DNA from: Falciphora oryzae
Lineage: Eukaryota; Ascomycota; Sordariomycetes; Magnaporthales; Magnaporthaceae
Direction of reading: 5' to 3'
DNA length: 64,000 bases
Assembly: GCA_000733355.1 (NCBI GenBank)
Contig: JNVV01000041.1
Span: 14,201-78,200, forward strand
In this document: piece after piece, positions 55,218 to 64,000 of the stretch
How positions within the stretch are numbered: the stretch's first letter is position 1
Layout: every line of letters begins with the position of its first letter
Notes under the pieces: model-generated
What the model was told of the DNA's origin: nothing
Database searches by the model: none
What the model saw: the letters and a program-made list of their open reading frames with translations, nothing else
Translations under genes and position numbers: made by a program

Positions 55218-55365
55218 ATGAGCCCACATACCGACCGGAGAGGAAAGATAGAACTACAGTCAATACAAACAGCCACATCACTCACATTCACTACTTGCAA
55301 GAACAGCAACCGAACCACAGACTTGAATTCCAGATCTCAACAAAACGCCAAACATCCACCCAACC

Positions 55366-55602
55366 ATGGCCAGCTTACAGATTCGAAGAGCGATGGCGTG
55401 GACCAGGGCACAAATTCGAGCCACAAGGAGGCGGATTAGGGCCACTTTGCGGACCATGTCTACCGCCAGGGATGTTGCCATGTTCGTCCTCGAGGGAATC
55501 GCCATCTGGATCTTTGACAAGATCTTCCCCAGCGTCTCCGAGTCCCGTATGCGCAGGAGATTGAAAAAGAAGCGTCCGGTGCAGTACAACCAATTTATAT
55601 GA
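55366..55602 (+). CDS. Small basic protein, 78 residues, unknown function
   Basis: The ATG has a strong context (CAACCATGG). The first 33 residues, MASLQIRRAMAWTRAQIRAT and RRRIRATLRTMST, contain no acidic residue and nine arginines, like a mitochondrial presequence or a nucleic-acid-binding tail. A hydrophobic segment VAMFVLEGIAIWIFDKIF (residues about 37-54) may be a membrane helix, followed by a basic tail MRRRLKKKRP. There is no disulfide pattern and no signal peptide of the usual type. I do not recognise the family. Support comes from the TATA box, leader and start context; a real product is likely but not shown. Confidence 0.55.
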   Translation: MASLQIRRAMAWTRAQIRATRRRIRATLRTMSTARDVAMFVLEGIAIWIFDKIFPSVSESRMRRRLKKKRPVQYNQFI

Positions 55603-56977
55603 GGATTCCTCCAATCAATCAATCACATAATACTCAAAGTCTTAAAAGCACTTGGTAATTGCTGAACAATATGTTCCATGGACTGGCCCTTTGCCACGAT
55701 GGTCAAACACGGGCATGCCCATATCGTTCGAGGATGTCGGATCCTTCAGGGTCACACGGCGTCCGAGACCTTTGAATCCATCGACAGCGTGACCCGACTG
55801 GGAGTGGCGGCATATAGGAGAACTAAAAGGGAGGCTAGCTAGATGATGGCCGGCCAGCATAAAGTTTGATTTCCTGAAGACGGCGGGAGACTTGAGAACT
55901 CGGGCATAATCACCGATGATTACGTCATGAACCTGACCAGACGACCTGGCATCACCGCGGGGATGAGCATCGCCCTAGAAACGACCCTCTAGGACTCAGC
56001 GGTTTCGCGATTTCTTTTGGCCCTATTCCTCGGACCTAGGCTGTCCGCAAAAGCGAGTTAACTTGGGGCCCTCTCGCGTTCAGCTAGATTGGGACTCACC
56101 GTTCAATTCGTAACACACGGCACAGCGGCTGATGGAAAGAAGAGCTGGCCAGACCCCATCTGTAGGCATCACCGCAGCTGGCCTGGGCAAGCACACCGTG
56201 CCAGCTATCGATCCTCTGACGCAAACAGTCCACTTATCCACAGCCCCGTGGCTGTCCATCCAATGACGACTTTCAGGATGAAGGAGCGCGGGATGTGCCA
56301 CTATCAAAGCAAAGCCTTACAACGCACGGACGTCGTGGTAGGGTTCAGGTTCTTGTTCCCACAGACACTGGCTGTTCAAAAGACCATTGGGCCAATTGCA
56401 TTCTCTCCTGAAATAAACAAGACATCCAATGTTTTCTCTTGATTAAAAAGGATCCTGTATCTACCTCAACCCACCTACCCACCTACCTGACCAGCCACTG
56501 AGCAACCGCGTCGTCCGCGTTTCACGCTGCAGACATCTCGGAAAACCTGCTGACGCTTCCTTCGACCGTCCCCGATATCGCGCGAGACGGATCTGTGCCA
56601 ACCGACAGACATCCCGAGAGCTCTTTGCCGCCTGCGCCAGGTGGCATCCTGCTGGTCCAATGCCTGTCGTCTCGCAAATCGGACGGCCGCTGGGCATCCA
56701 CACCGGGTGCACAACCGGTCAGGGCCGCTCTCCCAACTCGACATTCCCAGGTATGTATCTTGAAATCCTGACCCGTTGGCGCGGTATGGTGGAAGCTGGT
56801 GCCTAGCTGGGGGTCGTGAAGGCTGCACACCGCAGCCTTCTCCGCGACGAACACCAGGAAACGAGACGCAAATCGCGCATACTAGTTAGCCTCCTCTAAG
56901 CTGACCGACGTAAACCTACCGCAGCAGGCGTCTATGGAATCAAGAAGTATAAAAACCTCGTTGATCTAGCCGTCGAC
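55603..56977. other. Intergenic region
   Basis: It holds short overlapping frames on both strands (for example 56089-56442 plus, 56475-56854 minus) without recognisable domains. It has a CCTA/CCCA-rich microsatellite-like stretch near 56466-56490. A TATA-like GTATAAAAAC is at 56947. Confidence 0.35.
56947..56956 (+). promoter_or_regulatory. TATA box of the cysteine-rich protein gene
   Basis: GTATAAAAAC lies about 190 bp before the start codon. Confidence 0.5.
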
Positions 56978-57139
56978 ATGAGCAAGAAGAAGATCTGGCC
57001 TTCACCCACGCACAACACAGTCCCCCGATCCCTCATACTCGGTCCAACGCAGCGCCCACTCTTCTATCTGCCAACTCCTCCACCAACCCCTCCACCACCT
57101 CCTGCACCAGCTCCTCCGCCTCAGCCCAACCCGCCCAGG

Positions 57140-57666
57140 ATGATGTTCAACGCCAACTTCGTCCTCGTCGGCGCCACGGCCTTTGGCGCCCTGTCCACCG
57201 CTGTTGCCGCCAACCCGGCCCCCATGGCCATGGGCGTCGAGGTCCTCGAGCAGAACGGCTCTCTGATGGTCCGCGAGGTGGTATGTCAAGCTCGCTTCTT
57301 CTTCTCCTCTCGCCTTCTCTTCTCCCCTCCCTGTCGCTCTTTTACCCAATGCTCGCAAAGGTATAAAAGGCACCGATGCTAAGCGAAACTCCCACCTTAA
57401 TCACAAACAGGCCACCACTGAGAACCAGCCCGTGGAGAAGCGCTGCCGCGAGTGCGTCCACGTCGGCGGCAAGTGCGCCATCGGCCACGGCAGCTGCTGC
57501 GCCAAGGAGAAGGCCTCGCGCACCTGGTGCGGCAACCACTGCAAGTCCATCTGCGTTCTCAGGTAAGAAGTCTCGAACTGGAATCCCGTGGCTTTTTGAA
57601 GTCTAGTGTTGTGAACAAATATTGATGGCTTGCAGTGGCGAGTCTTGCCAGAAGTGGTGCCTCTAA
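57140..57666 (+). CDS. Small secreted cysteine-rich protein (effector-like), three exons
   Basis: The exons are 57140-57280, 57411-57562 and 57636-57666. Introns begin GTATGT and GTAAGA and end CAG. The product is 107 residues. A signal peptide MMFNANFVLVGATAFGALST ends near residue 23 (AVA/A). A short propeptide follows, with KR at residues 57-58 as a Kex2 site. The mature part has ten cysteines at 59, 62, 69, 76, 77, 87, 91, 95, 102 and 106, including a CC pair, and loops with Lys, His and Trp. Ten cysteines in fewer than 50 residues suggest a compact, five-disulfide fold. The features match fungal effectors or antimicrobial peptides; no named family was recognised. The start could also be the second ATG at 57143. 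The gene lies close to a transposon-rich boundary. Confidence 0.75.
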
Positions 57667-57832
57667 AGGGCCGCACCAATAGTGACCACAAAAGGCCTCG
57701 CGCGCTCAGGATCCGGAGAACGACGTTGAAGGGAAAGTTGGAGGCTTCTCCGGCGACATGGGCAAAGGAGGAGGCTTCTTCCGTGGCATGGACGGAGGAG
57801 GTTTCGGGGTTCTCTGACGGGACGAGATCGTC

Positions 57833-58020
57833 AGCTACTGGCTTCAGAAGGTTTCATATTTCGGAGTGGCTGTCGTTGGGGGCCACATCACACGCTCATT
57901 ATGACAAAATAGGCGCCGGGGTTGTGAGCTACTGGTTTCAGAAGCTGTCATGTTTCGCGGTGGCTTTGTCGTTGGGTGCCGCTCCACACGCTCATCAAAA
58001 CAAAATAGACGCCTTGAAGG
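57833..58020 (+). repeat. 94-bp tandem duplication
   Basis: Two units begin AGCTACTGG at 57833 and 57927, with shared text around TTCAGAAG, GGAGTGGCT and CACACGCTCAT. They differ by about 15 bases. Confidence 0.7.
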
Positions 58021-58054
58021 AATCTGCATGTTGCTTCTGCAGTCAGCAAGTAGC

Positions 58055-58245
58055 CTTGAAGACAACGCGATTATATTCCTTCCACTTATGGTGGTCTTAG
58101 ACTTGAAGACAACGCGCTCACGTTCCTTTCCACTGATGGTAATCCCAGCCTTGAAGACAACGCGATTATATTCCTTTCCACTGATGATAGTCCTAGCCTT
58201 GAAGACAGCGCGCTCACATTCCCTTTCACCAATAGTAATCCTAGC
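58055..58245 (+). repeat. 48-bp tandem repeat, four copies
   Basis: The units start CTTGAAGACA at 58055, 58102, 58150 and 58198. The first is 47 bp, the others 48 bp. Because 48 is 16 codons, most of the array can be read in one frame on either strand, for example RLGLSSVERNIIALSS repeats on the minus strand. It lies between the cysteine-rich gene and the AAA gene. Confidence 0.85.
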
Positions 58246-58446
58246 CTAAAGGGCTGTGTCATCCTGGTAGCCTTTCCTAGCGACGACTCCACGCCCAAAA
58301 CCGAGCAACCAAGGAAAGCAGCGCAAAAAAAAAACTCAACGCTAGAGATGGATGTGATAACAAAAGACAGGGCCCAGTTGGTGTACAAAGAAGGGGATAT
58401 TCAACATGTAATACAGACCATGTCAGCAGACGACGCCTCGCTCAAC

Positions 58447-61400
58447 TCAGATGTACATGGCACGATGGTCTCCCGACTCCTCCTGCTGTCCGGTGAAACG
58501 CTCAATCTCCATCAGCGACTCCCTCGTCACCGACGGCCGCGTCCGCTCGAGAGCCGTCTTGAAGTGCTCCATCTTGATGACCCTCTTCTGGGTGCCAGTC
58601 GTCTCCTCGGCGGCATCCGACTCGGCACCGCCTTCGCCGCCCTCGGCCTTGCTCTCGGCCTTGGCCTTGTTGTCCGCCTCGAGCGCCTTGTGCGCCGCCA
58701 TGGCGGCCTGCACGCACAGTGTTCGGATGTCGGAGCCCGAGAAGCCCCTAGTCATCGAGTCCGCAGCGACTTCGTCCAGGTCCAGCTTCTCGTCCAGCTT
58801 CTCGTCCTTGAGGTAGATGTCCAGAATAGCCCTGCGTCCCGCTGCCGTGGGCATGCCGATGTGGAGCGTGTGGGGCAGACGACGGCACACAGCCTCGTCG
58901 ATGTCGCCGGGTCGGTTGGTCGCCACCATCAGGAATGGTGCCTTCTTGCGGCTGACCAGGCCGTCCATCTCCATCAGGAACTGGCTCATGGCCTTGCGCT
59001 GCCAGTCGCGATCGCGTGACTGTCTGCGTCCAAAGACCGAGTCGCCCTCGTCCAGAAAGATGACGCACGGCGCCAGCTTGGTTCCCAGCGAGAAGAGGGC
59101 CTTGATGCGCTTTTCCGTCTCGCCCACCCACATGTTCTGGATATCCGCCGGGGTGGCCACGATGAGGTTGGTTCCCGAAGACGCTGCCACTACACGTGCG
59201 AGGTGCGTCTTGCCTGTGCCAGGCGGGCCGTACAGGATGGCACCATTGACGGCCTCCTTGGCCAGCAGGCCGTAGGGCTTGCTAGTCCGCAGGGAGAGCA
59301 GCTGCTTGAGGCTGTCCATGAGGGCTTGGTCCATGTGAATACCTTGGGCGGCGGATGAGACGGCAACTGCGACGACGACGAGGATTAGCGACGGATAAAT
59401 GATAAAGAATTAGAGTTCCGGAGGGAGAAAGCATACCTGTATCGACGACGCAGTCAAAGTACTCCTTCTCGGCGTCGGAGCAGCTGTCGGAGATGCTGTC
59501 TAAAAGGGACTTAACCTTGGACTTCTTAGCCGGTCCTCCAAATTCGACGTCCTCGTCGCTGTCTCCGTCCTCGCCGACAAAGTCGTCATCGCCGGCCTCG
59601 TTCATCTTGTTGAGGATGGCCTGGTTCTTCATGACGCGCTCCATGACATCAAAGACGTCAGCAGGTGTCACGGCGCCGGCTCTAACAGCACGCGCGGACA
59701 CCTGGCGGACGACACGGGCCGACAAGGTGTCATCCCAGTCCGCAAGAGTCTGCCTCCTCTGCTCGTCTTCCAGCTCGTCGACCACCGACTCGCCGGCGGC
59801 AGGGCCCGAAGGGTAGAGGGCATCAACTTTGACCGTTGGGTGCTGGTCCAGAGTGACACGGATCGCGCGACGGAGCAGCCGCCACTTGACCCTGGGCCTG
59901 GTTCGGGCTCCGTGCTGCTTCAAGGCCGCACTCGCGCGCTTGGTGTTACGCGGCGACACGTTGATGACGGTTGAATCGTCGAGACCCAAGCCATCCCAAG
60001 CTTTGTTGATACCTGTTGAGGACTTGTATTCCGAGGTGCTGTTGGACACTGCAGTGCCGACGATGATGACGGGAAGACCGCTCTCCCTACGAACTTTGTT
60101 GACTCCCTCGACCAATCGCTGCAGCGGCGTCTGCTTGCCCACAGCCTCGACGTTGCGGAAGAGCAGAATGAGAGGCCGCGGCTGGGTCGGGGAAGCATTC
60201 TTGTCCTCCGCGGCCGACTGCTTGTCGCCAGCCTCTGCAGCGTTCGCTTTAGCCGTGGCGTTTTGCTGCGGGTCCGAGGCGGTGGTATCGGCGGGCTTCG
60301 GCACCTTGGCAAATGCCTCCTTGATTGCTGCCTGAAGGATCTTGGTTGCGGCCTCGAAGGCGTCCTTGACACCAGCCTGCAGGATATCTGCTGCATCGAC
60401 AGAGTTCCCGGCTGCGGCCGCTACGGCCTTCTCACCGATGGCAGCTGCGGCGGCGCTTGCCTGGGCCTCGGCGGCCTTGTCCGCCGACGCTTTGGCAGAC
60501 GCATCGGCCAAACTCTCTCGCTTGCTGACGGCACCCTCGAGGATGCAGGAAATCGCAGCCTTGGACTTCTCGTCGGGCTTCCCATAGCCAAAGAACTCGC
60601 CGACCAAGCGCAGTGGCGAGGTCAGGTACTTGGGTCCCACGGCCCGAACCTCGTCGGACTCGTGCCAGAGCTGGTGGCAGAGATCCTCAAGGTCGTCAAG
60701 CTCCATCGTGATAATGTCGGCTTGAACATCGCGACCGACCTGCCGCACAACCTCGTCGAGGAACTCGAGTGAGCCGTCCTTAGGAGACTGGACGAGGAAA
60801 GAGGACTGGGTGATCCAGGACTCGGGAGGAGTTTTCTTTATGCTGTCGTCGGACGACGCAGACTTGACCGGGGGCTGGAGGGCAGCGGACAAGAGATCAA
60901 GCGCCTCGTCGTAGATGTCCTGGTGCAGCTGGTAGACGGGCCTCTGAGAGGGAGGTTTATCGGCCTCCGCGGGCTTGTCTGAAGCTGGGGCTGGGGACGC
61001 TCCCGTCTTCTCCAAATCAACAGCAGCCGCGGCCGCTGCTTTCTTGCAGCTGCACATCTCCTCCACAGCCTCCGTCTTTGCTGGGTCAGAGCTGGGCTCT
61101 ACCGCAGTGTGTGTGGTGACCGCACCGTCGGTCGGCTGGTCGTCTTTCTTACCGGCAGCAGCCTTGTCTTCCGGCTTGGCATCTGGACCAATGGTTGTCG
61201 TAGCCTCCGTTGTGCCCTCGGGCTTGCTGTCGACCTTGCTCTCGGGCTCGCTTACGGGTTCGCTTGGGGGCGTGCTTGTAGGCGTGCTCTCGGGCGTGTT
61301 CTCGGCAGTGCTCTCGGCAGTGCTCTCGGCGGTGCTTTGGGCAGAGCTTTCGGGCGTGGTCTCAGACTTGGTCTCCTCGGTCTCGGGCTTGCTGACTGGC

Positions 61401-62470
61401 TTTTTGGCGGGCTTAGCTTTGAAGAGCTCCACCATTGACTGGCGCTTGACCAGGTCTTCGTAGAGCACCACATTGTTCCCAAGGAACCAGTCGGGGAGCT
61501 TCAGCGCCTTTGCTGCGTTGGTTGTGGTCGCTGGGGGAGGAGGAGGAGGGAGGCTTGTGGTAGTGGTAGTGGTCTCCGGCTTCGGTGGCTCGGGCTTTGT
61601 TGGCTCCTCGGTTGTCTGAGTGGCATCGGCCTCGGCATTTTCTGCCGCAGCATCCTCGCCCTCGCCAGCTGCTGCACCATCCTCGGCCGTGGCCGGAGTC
61701 TCAGCCGCGGGGATCTCTGCCGAGGGCGCAACCTCCTCAGTGGGGGTTTGGGGCTCTGGAGTGGACGCGCCGTCCGCGGCCGCCCCATCTTCGGCCGTTG
61801 TCTTGGGCTTGGTGGTCTGATCGTCTGAAGCAGGCTTGTTCTCAGACGACGGCGTCTCCGGGGCTGGCTTGTCCTCGGCGGGCTTCTTGTCGCCGCTGGA
61901 AGCGTCACCGGGTGTCACGCCCTTCTCTGTAGGCTTCTCGGTAGTGGCAGAGTCGGACTGTCCCGACTCGGCGGCTGTTTCAGCAGCTGGCTTGGTGGAA
62001 CACGCGCAGTGCTTGCACGTCACTGCTGGGGCCGCAGGGTCGGCAGCAGCCGGACTAGGCGCTGTGTCGTGGCTACCGAGATCCTCAGGGACGACCTCTG
62101 GCGGATCTGGCTGCGGAGCTATATCGTCTGTTTGGGCCGATGCTTTTGCCGCAGAAGCTAGGACAGAGCTGGCAATGAGACACAGCAGGGAGAACATGTT
62201 GGCCTGGTTCGGGGGGGCTGCGGTCGGCGCTTGGGTCGAGGGCGCTGCGGGATCCGCGGACTTCGCCATGTCGGCCGAGTGCTGCGTCGATTGCTGCTTG
62301 CCGGCTCCCGCTTGGGACCCGGCCATCTTGCCGTGCCGTCGAGCGTGGAAATTAGAGTTGAAGTGATTGTAGAAGTCCTGCTCAAGAGAAGAAAACGGAG
62401 TGGTCGCGGGTGTGGACTCGGTAGCAGCGTAGGAGCCGCCGTCGGGCCCGCCGTCGGTATCCTTCGCCAT
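58447..62470 (-). CDS. AAA ATPase with long low-complexity N-terminus
   Basis: It has two exons, 62470-59437 and 59342-58447. The intron of 94 bp has donor GTATGC and acceptor AAG. The product is 1309 residues. The AAA domain is near the C-terminus: Walker A GPPGTGKT at about 1050, Walker B VIFLDEGD at about 1105, sensor-1 VATNRPGDID near 1152, and a likely arginine finger RR near 1165. This layout with LLAKEAV... resembles Msp1/ATAD1 and related membrane-linked ATPases. The N-terminal 500 residues are Ala/Pro/Thr/Glu-rich and contain a hydrophobic segment at 92-108 (MFSLLCLIASSVLASA) and a CKHCACS motif. A conserved fungal-type region (QRPVYQLHQDIYDEALDLL onward) precedes the AAA part. The role is inferred as protein remodelling in a membrane-associated setting; the substrate is unknown. 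Confidence 0.85.
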
Positions 62471-64000
62471 GGATGCCGGTTGGAGGGTCCGAATGGAGTC
62501 GCTCGCTGGTGGGGGTGTTGGGGGTGGCAGGGAGAATTAGAATAGCATGTAGATGAAGAACAAAGAAGCGGGAGAATTCGAAGTAGCCAAACGAGCGTCG
62601 AGGCTCTGGAAGCAGGAAAGAGGCGCAGCTGCTCAGCTCGAGCGGCGGGAAGATGGGAAAGGGAAGAGTCGAGAGATCAGATTCCGGAACTTTTTTTTTT
62701 TTTCCCTTTCGTTTTCTGCACGCACGCGCACACCCTCTGCTACTGGCCAGGCAAAGCGGTCAGCGGGCTCAAATAGCAGGGTACGCCAAGCTGAGCCTCC
62801 GCGCAGAGCCCCTTGCTGCCTAGGGTGAGGGAGGGACACGACTATGTGTGTTACCGGTGCAGGTGAGGCTGTGGCCGGGACCACCGGTCGAGCGCTGAAC
62901 AGAGAGGAAGAGGGCCGCCTGCCTGCCCGACAAGCGAGTGGGGCGTGACTCAGTTCGGGACAAGCGCTATCTGCGGCGCTGTGCTGGCTTTTGGGGGTTC
63001 CCGGCCACTCACACTGCCGCTAGCCAGCGCTGTGGTTGGTCTCTCCACACGCAGGCAACCGCCTTCCCATGCAAGTTCGCCCCAGGTCTGATGGTTGGAC
63101 ATGGGCTGTCCTCGGCTGCTGCATGGATCAGAGGGCCGGGGCTTTGTGTGGCCACTTTGTTCCGGCGAACGGCGCGAGGGACTGCAATCCGGCCAAACAC
63201 TAAAGGCCCAAAAGCCACGAGAAGACGGTTTGAACATCCTCACGTGATACAAGACGGTGGGCCAGGCAAGGGAGGCAACCGAGGGTGGGACTCCGAATCC
63301 TGGTCGCCAGCTGCAGGCTCTCTCAGCCCCCAATAGGCCACCGCTGGATGTTGAGGCCTCTGCTGCACAGCTGGAGCATGTCGATCATTCTTGGGCTTGT
63401 GCTCTCGGCCCTCCTGTTTGCACAACTCCGCTGGCTAGGTATCTACCTATCTATCTTTCCCTGATCCAAACCTCCAAGCCAGCCCCTGAACTTATAAACA
63501 GTCACATCATGGTCAGGCCGGCAGGCAGACAGGCAGCCAGTCCCACACCGAGACATCAAGCTTCCACTCGAGGGTCCCGCCCCCGCCGCTTTCATCGTCG
63601 CGGCTTCGTATCCGTTTGGTGGCGTGGCTCGAGCACACCCTGAACCCGATGCCGTGAAAGAACAACAAGCGGGTGCAGCGGGGAGCGCCCCCCACCAAAA
63701 CGACCCGCAAAGTCCCAATCTCGGCTTGGACCCTCGAGCCGAATCGGGCAGGCTGTGTGCTCTCAACATTCTTCATGTTCGAGGCGTGCGGTCGACTTGG
63801 TTCGCTCGCAGCCCTTGGTCTGTCCTGGCGCCTGACCGTGTCTTTGTTCCACTGACAATGTTGTGCAGCGACAAACGAACCCATCATCACGCCACGAGGT
63901 GCGTGCAGATCGTCGCCAGTTTTCCGTCCGTTTTTGCTGACTTGGGACACTCGAGTCGAGCTGACGCCACAAAGGTTTCGTGGCATCGCGCCATCGCTGC
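62471..64000. other. Upstream and terminal region without supported gene
   Basis: It includes the AAA gene promoter, with a T run at about 62691-62703 and a CTAT-type microsatellite near 63440. Frames of 120-157 codons occur on both strands (for example 63513-63986 minus) but overlap each other and have no recognisable domain. Confidence 0.4.

Noticed and set aside
56475..56854. Minus-strand frames upstream of the cysteine-rich gene
   Set aside because: Three frames overlap in the same place, which points to GC-rich composition, not coding.
59493..62545. Many plus-strand frames opposite the AAA gene
   Set aside because: They are complementary shadows of a GC-rich, Ala/Pro/Glu-rich coding region; the minus strand has one uninterrupted frame.
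63443..63986. Minus-strand frames of 108-157 codons at the right edge
   Set aside because: They have no recognisable domain, overlap plus-strand frames, and the window ends before context can decide.

Overview
The window is from a filamentous ascomycete (Pezizomycotina). The evidence is short GT..AG introns with CTAAC-type branch sites, Tad1-, Ty3/gypsy-, Ty1/copia-, Pot2/Fot1- and Hop-type transposons, and cytosine-to-thymine (RIP-like) decay of the repeats. A Sordariomycete is plausible because of the Pot2-like element, but this is not proven. The window has two compartments. From 1 to about 47.3 kb it is an AT-rich, gene-poor graveyard of mutated transposons. From about 47.4 to 64 kb it is GC-balanced and carries host genes.

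Repeat compartment. At the left are a Tad1-type LINE tail, LTR fragments, a gag relic split by a solo LTR, a decayed RecQ-like helicase, and a full chromovirus (element A, 9033-16006, TSD TAGCA). A DUF6589-like relic follows. Next comes gypsy element D (about 17540-26425), interrupted by chromovirus E (18296-24632, TSD GTTAG), which itself carries a fold-back MITE (22082-22498, TSD TA). A scrambled block with inverted A-type LTRs (26426-28516) leads into a minus-strand copia element. The copia element is split by element B (29282-44393, TSD CCCCG), which is in turn split by its relative C (31627-38230, TSD ACTAA) and by a pogo transposon (38750-40611, TSD TA). I located the target-site duplications by reading, so the order of insertion can be stated.

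Gene compartment. A GH30 family (endo-beta-1,6-galactanase-like) gene is a pseudogene. Its intron holds a Pot2-like transposon (49754-54357), which holds a MULE (50718-53455). Downstream lie a small basic protein gene (55366-55602), a three-exon secreted cysteine-rich protein gene (57140-57666, effector-like), two short tandem-repeat blocks, and a two-exon gene for a 1309-residue AAA ATPase (58447-62470, minus). The last 1.5 kb shows no gene I can support.

Main points from the hunt: (1) all four LTR families with intact ends have a primer site just inside the 5' LTR that is complementary to a sequence inside their own LTR, the signature of Tf1/sushi-type self-priming; (2) nested elements B and C, in opposite orientation, share a 423-bp perfectly identical tract inside otherwise diverged sequence, which looks like gene conversion; (3) the inner MULE is mutated while the outer Pot2-like transposase is open, an apparent age inversion; (4) a 10-cysteine secreted protein gene lies near the repeat boundary.
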